Below are positions 9,559-18,568 of a DNA stretch of 64,000 bases, piece by piece; within the stretch, counting starts at the first letter, position 1, and every line of letters begins with the position of its first letter. The notes beneath the pieces are model-generated. The model saw only the letters and a program-made list of their open reading frames with translations. It was not told the origin of the DNA and searched no databases. This DNA comes from Streptomyces syringium (GTDB lineage: Bacteria > Actinomycetota > Actinomycetes > Streptomycetales > Streptomycetaceae), in the NCBI RefSeq assembly GCF_017876625.1, contig NZ_JAGIOH010000001.1, positions 4,175,501 through 4,239,500 of the forward strand. The letters run 5' to 3'. The position numbers and the translations under genes were made by a program.

Positions 9559-10671
9559 GTGACCGGATCCATCACATCCGATTGGCGGACGGACGCCGTT
9601 GCCGGAAGGCCGGGCGGACCGCTGGTCGTCACGGAGGACGAGGGGCTGCTGGATGACCTGCTGCGGCTGTGCGCCGCCGCCGGGGCCGTGCCCGAAGTCG
9701 CTCAGGGAATGCCCGCGCGCAGGGGGAGCTGGGAAAGCGCGCCGCTGGTCCTGGTCGGCGACGACTGCGCGGCCCGCCTCGGGGGCGCCATGCGCAGGGA
9801 GGGGGTGGTGCTGGTCGGCAGGGACCAGGACGACCCCGGGGTCTGGCAGCGCGCGGTGGGCATCGGAGCCCGCAATGTGGCACTGCTGCCCGACGGCGAG
9901 AGCTGGCTGGTCGACAGGATCGCCGACGCCGTGGAAGGCGTGGGCCGCCCGGCGCTCACGGTTGGGGTGATCGGCGGACGGGGCGGCGCCGGGGCGAGCA
10001 CGCTCGCCTGCGCGCTGGCGGTCGGCGCCGCCCGCGCGGGGCAGCGCACGATGCTGATCGACGGCGATCCGCTGGGCGGTGGCCTCGATGTGCTGCTCGG
10101 TGGAGAGAAGGCCGAGGGGCTGCGATGGCCGGCCTTCGCCGACTCGCGGGGCCGGGTGGCCGGGCGGGCGCTGGAGGAAGCGCTGCCCGAGCTGCATTCG
10201 CTGCGGGTCCTCAGCTGGGACCGGGGCGACTGTCTCGCGGTCTCGTCCGACGCCATGCGGGCCGTGCTGGCAGCGGCCCGCAGGCGGGGCGGGGCGGTGG
10301 TCGTGGACCTGCCGCGCCGGCTCGACGACGCGGCAGTGGAAGCCCTCGAACAGTTGGACGTGGGGCTGTTGGTCGTGCCCGCCGAGCTGCGGGCCGTCGC
10401 GGCCGCCCACCGGGTGGCCTCATTGGTCGGCATGGTCCTGAGCGATCTCCGGCTGGTGACGCGTGCGCAGGCCGGCTCGGGGCTGCGGGGCGAAGAGATC
10501 TCGAACCTCCTCGGCCTGCCCCTGGCGGGCGAACTCCCACCGGAGCCCGGCCTGTCGGACGCCCTGCTCACCGGCCGGCCACCGGGGAGCGGTGAGCGCG
10601 GGCCGCTGGCGCGCTTCTGCGCGGAATTCTGGGCGCGGACGTCGGCCGACGGCACGGGCGTGCCGGCATGA
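9559..10671 (+). CDS. ssd: CpaE-like septum-site/pilus localisation ATPase Ssd
   Basis: 370-residue MinD-superfamily protein, first gene of the Tad-type cluster. The deviant Walker A reads GGRGGAGAST near residue 139, with no lysine at either usual position, as in actinobacterial CpaE-like proteins. A receiver-like N-terminal half precedes it. LIDGDPLGGGLDVLLGG follows as the switch segment. In Mycobacterium the homologue Rv3660c is called Ssd and affects septum placement; in Tad systems CpaE localises the pilus. GTG 9559 has a strong GGAGGGGGAG ribosome site. It overlaps tadA by four bases (ATGA), which indicates translational coupling. Confidence 0.85.
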   Translation: MTGSITSDWRTDAVAGRPGGPLVVTEDEGLLDDLLRLCAAAGAVPEVAQGMPARRGSWESAPLVLVGDDCAARLGGAMRREGVVLVGRDQDDPGVWQRAVGIGARNVALLPDGESWLVDRIADAVEGVGRPALTVGVIGGRGGAGASTLACALAVGAARAGQRTMLIDGDPLGGGLDVLLGGEKAEGLRWPAFADSRGRVAGRALEEALPELHSLRVLSWDRGDCLAVSSDAMRAVLAAARRRGGAVVVDLPRRLDDAAVEALEQLDVGLLVVPAELRAVAAAHRVASLVGMVLSDLRLVTRAQAGSGLRGEEISNLLGLPLAGELPPEPGLSDALLTGRPPGSGERGPLARFCAEFWARTSADGTGVPA

Positions 10672-11825
10672 GCGCCGACCTGCTGGACGCGGTGCGCCTG
10701 CGGCTGGCGGAGAGCGGGGTGGAGCCGACACCCGCGCGGGTCGCGGAGGCGTTGCGCCGGGAAGGCCGGCTGCTCGGCGACGCCGAAGTGCTCGGCGTCG
10801 CGTCCCGGCTGCGGTCCGAGCTGATCGGCACCGGGCCGCTCGAGCCCCTGCTCTCCGCACCCGAGGTCACCGACGTCCTGGTCACCGCGCCCGACCAGGT
10901 ATGGGTGGACCGCGGAGCGGGCCTGGAGCGCGCTGATGTGTCCTTCCCCGACGCGGCGGCGGTGCGCAGACTCGCGCAGCGGCTCGCCGCGATCGCCGGA
11001 CGACGACTCGACGACGCCCGGCCCTGGGTGGACGCCCGGCTGCCGGACGGGACGCGTTTGCACGCCGTGCTGCCCCCGGTGGCCGTCGGCTCGACCTGTC
11101 TCTCGCTGCGCGTGGTGCGACGCCGGGCCTTCGCGCTGGACGAGCTGGTCTCCGCCGGTACCGTGCCGCCCGGCGGGCAGCGCCTGCTGCGGGCCGTGGT
11201 GGACGCCCGGCTCTCCTTCCTCATCAGCGGCGGCACGGGGACGGGAAAGACGACTCTGCTGTCCACCCTGCTCGGGCTGGTCGCGCCGGACGAGCGGATC
11301 GTGCTGGCCGAGGACTCGGCCGAGCTGCGCCCCGAGCACCCGCATGTGGTGCGCCTGGAGACGCGGCCCGCGAATCAGGAGGGCACGGGCCTGGTCACCC
11401 TGCGGGACCTGGTCCGGCAGGCGCTGCGGATGCGGCCGGACCGGCTGGTCGTCGGCGAGGTGCGCGGCCCGGAGGTCACCGATCTGTTGGCCGCCCTCAA
11501 CACCGGGCATGAGGGCGGGTGCGGCACGGTCCACGCCAACGCGGCGGCGGATGTGCCCGCGCGGCTGGAAGCGCTGGGTTCGACGGCGGGGCTCGACCGA
11601 GGGGCGCTGCACAGCCAGTTGGCGGCCGCGCTGTCGGTCGTGGTCCACCTGGCGCGGGACCGGGGCGGGCGGCGGCGGATCGCGGAACTCCACGTCCTGG
11701 ACCGCGATCCCGGAGGCTTCGTGACGACCGTACCGGCGGCCGTGTGGGGCGGGAGCGGCTTCGAGCGGGCGCGAGGCTGGGACCGGCTGGCCAAGCTGTG
11801 CGAGCGGGGCGGTGGTGCGCTGTGA
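10668..11825 (+). CDS. tadA: Tad/type IV secretion ATPase TadA (CpaF-like)
   Basis: 385-residue secretion ATPase that powers pilus or protein export at the inner membrane. Walker A is GGTGTGKTTL near residue 188. The Asp box and Walker B region RPDRLVVGEVRGPEV and the His box GCGTVHANAA follow in the expected order. Overlaps upstream (ATGA with ssd) and downstream (GTGA with tadB) tie the genes into one operon. This is the ATPase of the actinobacterial helicase/secretion-neighbourhood cluster. Confidence 0.92.
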   Translation: MSADLLDAVRLRLAESGVEPTPARVAEALRREGRLLGDAEVLGVASRLRSELIGTGPLEPLLSAPEVTDVLVTAPDQVWVDRGAGLERADVSFPDAAAVRRLAQRLAAIAGRRLDDARPWVDARLPDGTRLHAVLPPVAVGSTCLSLRVVRRRAFALDELVSAGTVPPGGQRLLRAVVDARLSFLISGGTGTGKTTLLSTLLGLVAPDERIVLAEDSAELRPEHPHVVRLETRPANQEGTGLVTLRDLVRQALRMRPDRLVVGEVRGPEVTDLLAALNTGHEGGCGTVHANAAADVPARLEALGSTAGLDRGALHSQLAAALSVVVHLARDRGGRRRIAELHVLDRDPGGFVTTVPAAVWGGSGFERARGWDRLAKLCERGGGAL

Positions 11826-12721
11826 TCGGTTCCGTAGCGGCGTCCCGGGCCGTGGCCCCGGTGTTCGGGGCGGCGTTGTGCGCGGTGGCCTCGCTCTGGG
11901 GCTCGATGTGGCCGGGGCGGGAATCGCGCCGGGCCAGAGCCCTGTTCGCCGGCTGTGGAGGAGGGCTGTCCGGTGGAGCGTCGCTTTCGTGGGTCGGAGA
12001 GCGCGTCGGCCGATGGCGTCGATGGGGGCGGGAGAGGCGTGAGCTGCTCTGCCTTCCGCTCGGTTGTGCCGTAGCGCTGCTGGGCGAGTCGATGCTGCCG
12101 TTGATCGGCGCGGTGGCCGCTGTCCCCCTCGTGAGACGTGGTCTCGCCACACGGCGACGCAAGCGCGAGCGGGATCGGCGGGAGGCGGCCGTGATCGACC
12201 TGTGCGGGGCCGTCGCGGGCGATCTGCGCGCCGGGCGACAGCCCGGCGAGGCACTGGTGGGGCTGGTGGTGGATCTCGGGGCGGCATGGTCGGCCGTTCC
12301 GGCAGCGGCGAGGTTCGGCGGCGATGTGCCCGAAGCCTTGCGAAAGGTGGCGCGGCAGCCGGGGGCCGAGGGGCTGAGCGGGGTGGCCGCCTGCTGGCAG
12401 GTCTCGGTCGACGGCGGGGCGGGGCTCGCCGCCGGACTCGAACGGGTGGCGGCGGCGCTCAGCGCCGAGCGGGACCAACGGGAGGACCTGCACGCCCAGT
12501 TGGCGGGAACGAGGTCCACCGGCGTGATGCTCGCCGTGCTTCCGGTGCTCGCCCTGCTGATGGGCAGCGCGCTCGGGGCGGCCCCGTTGCGGGTGTTGCT
12601 GCACACCTCCGCCGGGCTGGGCTGCCTGGCGCTCGGTGGTGCTCTGGAGTGCGCGGGGCTCGCGTGGACCGCTCGGATCGTACGGGGTGCCGTGGGAGCG
12701 GACGGGGGTGGGAGGGCGTGA
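11822..12721 (+). CDS. tadB: Tad inner-membrane platform protein TadB
   Basis: 299 residues with the T2SSF (GspF) fold. N-terminal helices lie around residues 12-60, a cytoplasmic helical domain carries AVIDLCGAVAGDLRAGRQPGEAL, and a C-terminal helix pair includes VMLAVLPVLALLMGSALG. With TadC it forms the platform that TadA acts on. The GTG start overlaps the tadA stop. The open frame runs upstream of this start only as an out-of-frame shadow of tadA. Confidence 0.85.
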   Translation: MIGSVAASRAVAPVFGAALCAVASLWGSMWPGRESRRARALFAGCGGGLSGGASLSWVGERVGRWRRWGRERRELLCLPLGCAVALLGESMLPLIGAVAAVPLVRRGLATRRRKRERDRREAAVIDLCGAVAGDLRAGRQPGEALVGLVVDLGAAWSAVPAAARFGGDVPEALRKVARQPGAEGLSGVAACWQVSVDGGAGLAAGLERVAAALSAERDQREDLHAQLAGTRSTGVMLAVLPVLALLMGSALGAAPLRVLLHTSAGLGCLALGGALECAGLAWTARIVRGAVGADGGGRA

Positions 12722-13515
12722 GCGAAAAAGTTATCCACAGCCTGGGGATATTTATTTCGATCGTCATCGCAGGTGTGGGCCTGGTGATTGTCCTGGGCTG
12801 GGCGGGCCGGGCGCGCGGGGCCCGCTCGGTTCGCCGACGGGCGGCGTCACTGCTCAGGGAGAGTGGATCGGCCGGTCCGGTGGGTCGACTGCGGAGGTGG
12901 TCGGGGCGGGCGGCGGTGGCGCGGGCCGGACTCCCGGCCGTCGGGGCGGGGCTCGCCGGTCTCCTCCTCGTCGGGGGGATCGCCGGGTGGGTGGCGGGGC
13001 TCGGGGTCGCGTACGGCGTGTGGCGGCGGCAGCGACGCGACAAGCGTACTCGTGGTGAGCCGGTAGTGAAGGGATCGGAAGTCCAACTTCCGTTCGCGGC
13101 GGATCTCTTGGCGGCCTGCATGGCCGCGGGGGCCGGTCCCCGGGAAGCCGCCGCGGCGGTGGGCGCCTCGTTGGGCGGACCCGTGGGCGAGCGACTCGCC
13201 CAAGCCGCTGCCGAGGTACGGCTCGGCGGGGAGCCGGGCACGGCCTGGGGCCGGCTGGGAAGCCTTCCCGGCGCCCGCGGGCTCGCGCGCTGTCTGGAAC
13301 GGGCCCAGGCGACGGGCGTGCCGGCGGTGGAGCCCATGTCGCGGCTGGCGGGACAGTTGCGCGCCACCCGAGGGCGGACGGCGGGCATACGGGCCCGGCG
13401 CGCCGGAGTCCTGGCGACGGCCCCGCTGGGGCTGTGCTTCCTGCCCGCGTTCTTGACGGTCGGTGTGGTGCCGGTGGTCATCGGCCTGGCGAGCGGGCTC
13501 CTGAAAGGCAATTGA
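12718..13515 (+). CDS. tadC: Tad inner-membrane platform protein TadC
   Basis: 265-residue GspF-family partner of TadB. A first membrane helix (IFISIVIAGVGLVIVLGWAG) is followed by a second (LPAVGAGLAGLLLVGGIAGW), the cytoplasmic core PFAADLLAACMAAGAGPREA and a hydrophobic C-terminus. The GTG start overlaps the tadB stop (GTGA). The first codons are unusually AT-rich and contain TTATCCACA at 12731-12739, a DnaA-box-like nonamer. Confidence 0.85.
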   Translation: MSEKVIHSLGIFISIVIAGVGLVIVLGWAGRARGARSVRRRAASLLRESGSAGPVGRLRRWSGRAAVARAGLPAVGAGLAGLLLVGGIAGWVAGLGVAYGVWRRQRRDKRTRGEPVVKGSEVQLPFAADLLAACMAAGAGPREAAAAVGASLGGPVGERLAQAAAEVRLGGEPGTAWGRLGSLPGARGLARCLERAQATGVPAVEPMSRLAGQLRATRGRTAGIRARRAGVLATAPLGLCFLPAFLTVGVVPVVIGLASGLLKGN

Positions 13516-13583
13516 CGGTGAGTGAGGCACATGCGGCGCATGAGGCGCACGAGGCAAAGAACAAAGGACAGGGGGATCAAGTG

Positions 13584-13781
13584 ATGGTCGTGCAGTGGTG
13601 GTCGAAGCGTTGGGCCCGGCTGAGGGTGGCCGGCGAGGACGGAATGACGACGGCGGAGTACGCCGTGGGGACGCTGGCGGCATGCGCGCTCGCGGCGGTG
13701 CTCTACAAGGTGGTCACCGGTGGGGCGGTCGGCTCGGCGTTGCAGTCGCTGATCGTGAAGGCCCTCCATGCCTCGTTCTGA
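13584..13781 (+). CDS. Short Flp-type pilin (DUF4244-like)
   Basis: 65-residue pilin candidate and probable structural subunit of the system. A basic, tryptophan-containing leader ends at G, followed by MTTAEYAVGTLAACALAAVLY, which has the prepilin pattern with glutamate at +5 and a long hydrophobic helix. The ATG at 13584 has a GGGGG ribosome site. A GTG at 13518 would add 22 residues (VSEAHAAHEAHEAKNKGQGD) and cannot be excluded. It overlaps the next gene by 14 bases. Confidence 0.75.
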   Translation: MVVQWWSKRWARLRVAGEDGMTTAEYAVGTLAACALAAVLYKVVTGGAVGSALQSLIVKALHASF

Positions 13782-14112
13782 CGGCGGCTATGTGACGGCG
13801 GAAGCCGCGTTGGTCCTCCCGACGCTGACGCTGTTCGGCATGGCACTGCTCTGGGGGCTGATGGCGGCGTCCGCACAGATCCAGTGTGTGGACGCGGCCC
13901 GGGCGGGCGCTCGGGCGGCGGCCCGGTCGGAGCCTGCGTCGGCGGCGGTCGCCGCCGCCAGATCGGCCGCTCCGGCCGGGGCCCGGATCGCGGTGGCAAG
14001 GGAGGGCGACCTGGTGCGGGTGCGGGTCGATGCCCGGACCGTGGGCCCGGGACCGCTGACGGTGCGGCTGGGCGGGGAGGCGGTGGCCCTTGCTGAGGAG
14101 ACGGTGGGGTGA
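13768..14112 (+). CDS. tadE: TadE family pilus-assembly protein
   Basis: 114 residues. After a short N-terminus, GYVTAEAALVLPTLTLFGMALLWGL is the TadE signature: a glutamate after a hydroxyl residue, then one membrane helix. A small extracytoplasmic domain follows. TadE proteins are pseudopilins processed by the prepilin peptidase. The gene overlaps the pilin gene, keeping the operon compact. Confidence 0.8.
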   Translation: MPRSDGGYVTAEAALVLPTLTLFGMALLWGLMAASAQIQCVDAARAGARAAARSEPASAAVAAARSAAPAGARIAVAREGDLVRVRVDARTVGPGPLTVRLGGEAVALAEETVG

Positions 14113-14119
14113 CGGGGGC

Positions 14120-14500
14120 ATGGCGTCGGCGTGGGTGGCGATCGCCGCGGCGGCTTTCTGCGCGGTGTTCGCGGCGACGCTGGCCATGGGACAGGCCGTG
14201 GCCGCCCGCCACCGGGCGGGCGGCGCCGCGGACCTGGCGGTGCTGGCGGCGGCCGACCACGCCTTGTCGGGACACCGGACGGCGTGCGGCTTGGCCCGGA
14301 AGGTGGCCGCCGCCCAGGCGGCGCGGGTGGTGCGGTGCGCCGTGAGCGGTGAGATCGCCGAAGTGGCGGCCGAGGCACGGGCCGGGCCGTACACCGTCCG
14401 GGTGAGTTCCCGCGCCGGCCCTCCGGGCCTCACGGGCCCGCTCGTCGCACCTGAGCCGGCGGGCGGCGACGGTCCGGGCCACCACGGGGTCGGGCCCTGA
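14120..14500 (+). CDS. TadE-like membrane protein of the helicase/secretion neighbourhood (Rv3654c-like)
   Basis: 126 residues with a single N-terminal helix (MASAWVAIAAAAFCAVFAATLAMG) then an alanine-rich extracytoplasmic part with two cysteines (HRTACGLARK, VVRCAVSG). Gene order matches the actinobacterial family described beside the DEAH helicase. ATG 14120 is chosen because the membrane helix starts there; a TTG at 14090 would add ten residues. A proline/glycine-rich tail ends the operon, 61 bases before the convergent helicase gene. Confidence 0.65.
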   Translation: MASAWVAIAAAAFCAVFAATLAMGQAVAARHRAGGAADLAVLAAADHALSGHRTACGLARKVAAAQAARVVRCAVSGEIAEVAAEARAGPYTVRVSSRAGPPGLTGPLVAPEPAGGDGPGHHGVGP

Positions 14501-14561
14501 CGGTCCGGGGCCTGCTCCTCCACCGGCAAACAACACTCCGCCGTACGACCGGCCGTGGGTG

Positions 14562-16964
14562 CTACGGAAGCGGGGCGCCCGGCTCCTTCTCGGTGGGGGC
14601 GTCGGCGAGAAGGCGGGTCAGGAGGCGGATGGCGGCTCGCTTGTCGAGTGGGTCGTTGCCGTTGCCGCACTTGGGGGACTGGATGCACGAGGGGCAGCCC
14701 GTCTCGCACTCGCAGGCGGCGATCGCCTCGCGGGTGGCGGTGAGCCAGCTCGCGGCGGTGTGGAAGGCGCGCTCGGCGAAGCCGGCGCCGCCGGGGTGGC
14801 CGTCGTAGACGAAGACGGTCGGCAGGGCCGTGTCGGGGTGGAGGGGCACCGAGACGCCGCCGATGTCCCAGCGGTCGCAGGTGGCGAAGAGCGGGAGCAT
14901 GCCGATCGAGGCGTGTTCCGCGGCGTGCAGGGCGCCGCCGACGGCCTCGGGGTGGACACGGGCCTCGTCGAGGTGGTCCTCCGTGATCGTCCACCACACG
15001 GCGCGGGTGCGCAGCGTACGGGGCGGGAGGTCCAGCTTGGACTCGCCGAGGACCTCGCCGGTGATGAGTTTGCGGCGGAGGAAGGAGACGACTTGATTGG
15101 TGACCTCGACGGAGCCGAAGCACAGCCGCGCCTCCCCCCAGGGGATCTCGGCGCTCGTCTCCAGGATGGAGATGGCCGTGGTGTCGCGGGCCGTCGTCGA
15201 GTACGGCGGGGCGGCCTCCTCGACGAGGGCGACGGAATCCTCCAAGTCGAGGTGGCGGACAAGGTAGGTGCGGCCCTGATGGAGGTGGACGGCGCCCTCG
15301 TGGACGGCCGTGTGGGCGGCGGACGCGTCCACGGTGCCCAGCAGCCGGCCCGTGCCCTCCTCCACGACCTGGACGGGGCGGCCGCCGCCGCCCCGGATGT
15401 CGGCCAGGTCGACGGCGCGCTCGCGGCGGGTCCAGTGCCAGGCGGAGCCCCTGCGGCGGAGCAGTTTCCGGCCTTCGAGCCGGGACAGCAGGCCCGGCGT
15501 CTCGGGGCCGAAGAGTGACAGGTCGGATTCGGTGAGCGGCAGCTCGGCGGCCGCGGCACACAGATGGGGGGCGAGGACGTACGGATTGTCCGGGTCGAGG
15601 ACGGTGGACTCCACAGGCTGCCGGAAAAGGGCCTCGGGGTGGTGGACGAGGTAGGTGTCCAGAGGGTCGTCGCGGGCGATGAGGACCGCGAGAGCGCCCC
15701 GGCCCGTACGGCCCGCGCGGCCGGCCTGCTGCCACAGGGAGGCGCGGGTGCCGGGGTAGCCGCAGATGAGGACGGCGTCGAGGCCGGCGACGTCCACGCC
15801 GAGTTCCAGGGCGGTGGTGGCGGCCAGGCCCAGCAGTTCGCCGGTGTGCAGGGCGCGCTCGATGGCGCGGCGCTCCTCCGGGAGGTAGCCGCCGCGGTAG
15901 GCGGCGACCCGGGAGGGGAGGGAGCGGTCCACCGCTGCCAGGCGTTCCTGGGTGATCAGGGCCACGAGCTCGGCGCCGCGCCGTGAGCGCACGAAGGCGA
16001 CGGTCCGGACGCCCTGGACGGCGAGGTCGGTGAGGAGGTCCGCGGTCTCGGCGGTGGCCGTACGGCGGACGGGGGCGCCGCGCTCGCCGTGGAGCTCGGT
16101 GAGCGGGGGCTCCCAGAGGGCGAAGACGACTTCGCCGCGCGGGGAGGCGTCCTCGGTGACCTCCACCACCGGCAGCCCGGTCAGCCGGGTCGCGGCGGTG
16201 GCCGGGTCGGAGGCGGTGGCGGAGGCGAGGAGGAAGACGGGATCGGCGCCGTAACGGGCGCAGACACGCCGAAGCCGTCGCAGCACTTGGGCGACATGTG
16301 AACCGAAGACGCCGCGGTAGGTGTGGCACTCGTCGATGACGACGTAGCGCAGGGTGCGCAGGAAGGAGGCCCACTTGGGGTGGGCGGGCAGGATCGAGCG
16401 GTGCAGCATGTCCGGGTTGGTGAGCGCGTAATTGGCGTACTGACGCACCCACTCGCGCTCCTCGACGGGCGTGTCGCCGTCGTAGACGGCCGGCCGGATG
16501 CCCTTGCCGAGCGGGGCGGCGAGGGCCCGTACGGCGCGCCGCTGGTCGGCTGCCAGGGCCTTGGTGGGGGCCAGGTACAGGGCGGTCGCTCCGCGCCCGT
16601 TGGGCGCCTCGGAGCCGTCCAGGAGCGCGCTGAGGACCGGGGCGAGGTACGCGAGCGACTTGCCGGACGCGGTGCCCGTGGCCACCACCACCGACTCGCC
16701 GCGCAGGGCGTGCTCGGCCGTCAGAGCCTGGTGCGCCCACGGACGGTCGATTCCGGCGGCACGGATCGCGCCGATCACTTCCGGCCGGATCTTCTCGGGC
16801 CAGGGGGCATGACGTCCCGGACGAGGGGGCAAGTGCTCCGTATGAGTGATGCGTGCAGCCCGGCCTGCCCCGGTGGCGAGTCTGTCGAGGACCACCCGGG
16901 GAGCGGGATGTACGCCCGCCTCCGGCGGGAGTTGATCGTGGGCCATCGACATCGAGTGTGTCAT
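14562..16964 (-). CDS. DEAH-box helicase of the secretion neighbourhood (SCO3550-like)
   Basis: About 800 residues. Helicase superfamily 2 motifs run in order: VVATGTASGKSLAYL (motif I), VIDECHTYRG (DECH, motif II), LLASATASDPA (III), and the second RecA domain with LICGYPGTRASLWQQAGRAGR (VI). A C-terminal domain holds four cysteines in CECETGCPSCIQSPKCG, typical of the MrfA/Hrq1-like helicases that act in DNA repair. The frame is open to 18104, but the region upstream of about 16990 is antisense to bldG. Possible starts are ATG 16964, 16952, 16946 or 17027; none has a clear ribosome site. Confidence 0.85.
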   Translation of the reverse strand: MTHSMSMAHDQLPPEAGVHPAPRVVLDRLATGAGRAARITHTEHLPPRPGRHAPWPEKIRPEVIGAIRAAGIDRPWAHQALTAEHALRGESVVVATGTASGKSLAYLAPVLSALLDGSEAPNGRGATALYLAPTKALAADQRRAVRALAAPLGKGIRPAVYDGDTPVEEREWVRQYANYALTNPDMLHRSILPAHPKWASFLRTLRYVVIDECHTYRGVFGSHVAQVLRRLRRVCARYGADPVFLLASATASDPATAATRLTGLPVVEVTEDASPRGEVVFALWEPPLTELHGERGAPVRRTATAETADLLTDLAVQGVRTVAFVRSRRGAELVALITQERLAAVDRSLPSRVAAYRGGYLPEERRAIERALHTGELLGLAATTALELGVDVAGLDAVLICGYPGTRASLWQQAGRAGRTGRGALAVLIARDDPLDTYLVHHPEALFRQPVESTVLDPDNPYVLAPHLCAAAAELPLTESDLSLFGPETPGLLSRLEGRKLLRRRGSAWHWTRRERAVDLADIRGGGGRPVQVVEEGTGRLLGTVDASAAHTAVHEGAVHLHQGRTYLVRHLDLEDSVALVEEAAPPYSTTARDTTAISILETSAEIPWGEARLCFGSVEVTNQVVSFLRRKLITGEVLGESKLDLPPRTLRTRAVWWTITEDHLDEARVHPEAVGGALHAAEHASIGMLPLFATCDRWDIGGVSVPLHPDTALPTVFVYDGHPGGAGFAERAFHTAASWLTATREAIAACECETGCPSCIQSPKCGNGNDPLDKRAAIRLLTRLLADAPTEKEPGAPLP

Positions 16965-17081
16965 TGGCGTGACGGACAATGGACTCAAGGCGTCGTGCGC
17001 GCCTGCCGGTAAGTGATTGAATGCCATCGCGGCTGCCGATCCATGGGGGGCGACCGCTCGATGCAAGGTGCTGGAGGATCC

Positions 17082-17423
17082 GTGGACCTGTCCCTGTCGA
17101 CCCGGACCGTAGGCGACCGTACGGTCGTCGAGGTCGGTGGCGAGATTGATGTGTATACCGCGCCCAAGCTGCGTGAGCAGCTGGTCGAGCTTGTCAACGA
17201 CGGCAGCTATCACCTCGTCGTGGACATGGAGGGCGTCGACTTCCTCGACTCCACCGGGCTCGGCGTGCTGGTCGGCGGGCTCAAGCGTGTGCGTGCCCAT
17301 GAGGGCTCGCTGCGCCTGGTCTGCAACCAGGAGCGCATTCTCAAGATTTTCCGTATCACCGGCCTGACCAAGGTGTTCCCGATTCACACCTCGGTCGAGG
17401 ACGCGGTGCAGGCGACCGACTGA
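17082..17423 (+). CDS. bldG: Anti-anti-sigma factor BldG
   Basis: 113-residue STAS protein needed for aerial growth and antibiotic production in S. coelicolor. The start is GTG 17082 after GGAGGA. The phosphorylation site is Ser57 in FLDSTGLGVLVGG, exactly at the known BldG position. Its length and sequence (VDLSLSTRTVGDRTVVEVGG) are those of BldG. In S. coelicolor it is transcribed alone and together with the next gene; the 117 bases between the genes allow this. It is divergent from the helicase. Confidence 0.97.
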   Translation: MDLSLSTRTVGDRTVVEVGGEIDVYTAPKLREQLVELVNDGSYHLVVDMEGVDFLDSTGLGVLVGGLKRVRAHEGSLRLVCNQERILKIFRITGLTKVFPIHTSVEDAVQATD

Positions 17424-17540
17424 CGGTCGCCGGACGACACTGCCGCGCGGGGGGCACCGGGCTGTGAGGGCCCGGCCCCTCCGTGAGTTCGCCCTGTTCC
17501 AGGACCGGGGAAGAGGGCACGTGCGACCGAGGGGGATGGC

Positions 17541-17978
17541 ATGGCCACCGTCGAACTGCTGTTCAGTGCCCTTCCCGAGCATGTCCGCACCGCCCGGTTG
17601 GTAGCCGCCGCGGTGGCTCGCCGGGCCGGGGTCGACGAGGCCGTGCTGGACGAGGTGCGCCTGGCCGTGGGTGAGGCGTGCACGCGCGCGGTGGGGCTGC
17701 ACGCCGGTCACGGTGTGACCACCCCGGTGCGGGTCGTGCTGATCGAGGACGAGAAGAAGTTCTCCATCGAGGTCGGCGACGACGCCCCCCATCTGTCCGC
17801 CGCCGATGCCGCCGCGGGCGGCCCGGGCGAGGCTTCCGGCGCGCCGGAAGAGGGCGAGGACGACATGGGCCTCGCCGTCATCAGCGGGCTGGTCGACGAC
17901 GTCGAGGTGACCGCGGACGAATCCGGCGGCCTCATTCGGATGAGCTGGCCGACGATCCCCGCCCCCGTGCTGCCCTAG
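17541..17978 (+). CDS. Anti-sigma-like ATP-binding protein partner of BldG (SCO3548-like)
   Basis: 145-residue HATPase_c2/RsbW-like protein. The N-box region reads DEVRLAVGEACTRAV and the G-box region DDMGLAVISGLVDDVEV. This is orf3 of the bldG locus, which binds BldG and is presumed to hold a sigma factor. The acidic insert between the two boxes (GGPGEASGAPEEGEDD) is typical of the Streptomyces orthologue. Confidence 0.9.
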   Translation: MATVELLFSALPEHVRTARLVAAAVARRAGVDEAVLDEVRLAVGEACTRAVGLHAGHGVTTPVRVVLIEDEKKFSIEVGDDAPHLSAADAAAGGPGEASGAPEEGEDDMGLAVISGLVDDVEVTADESGGLIRMSWPTIPAPVLP

Positions 17979-18568
17979 CCCTGCACCCCGAGGCCCCGGC
18001 GCCCCGGCGCCTGGGTTCCCGGCGTCCCTCGGCGTCCCTGCCCCTGCCGTCGGCGTAGGCCGGCTGCCCCGTTCCGCTGCCCGATTCCGGCTCACGTTCA
18101 CCACCGCCGTAGCCCCGCGTCACCCGTTTGTCGTAGTCAGGGCTCCTCGATTCGGCCTGAATCGACGTCATCACCACCCGGGCCGGTAAATCTCCTTCAC
18201 TGCCGCTGCCGATGGCCGAATTCCTCCCCCCGTCAGGGTGCGGTTTCAGCCGTCGATCTTCTCCGGGACGGCATCGCGCGGATTCCTCCCAGCGCCGCAG
18301 ATCTTTACCGCCGCGCTTCCGCCGCGCCTCCGCTCGACGATCTCCTTCGTCGATCTCTTCTTCGGATCTTCACCCGTAGATCGGGAATCCGGCGGATCAT
18401 CCATCCGCCCTTCACTTGCGCAGGCTCATTCCGTTTGCCGCGCTCTGTTTTGATCTCGCCATGCTCCCTACAATCCGTCCATCTTGAGCTCAGGACGCCT
18501 GAGCGTGGCGGCTGCTCCGCGGTCGCGGGTCAGCCGCGCGCCCATGTGCCAAACGTCAAGGAGGACGA
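17979..18568. other. Long leader/promoter region of hppA
   Basis: About 590 bases without a supported gene. The first 100 bases are C-rich. From 18180 onward base composition drops toward AT and TC-rich runs, as in promoter DNA. A small hairpin (GCTCAGG/CCTGAGC) sits at about 18485-18501, 70 bases before the hppA ribosome site. No transcript start can be fixed by eye. Confidence 0.4.
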
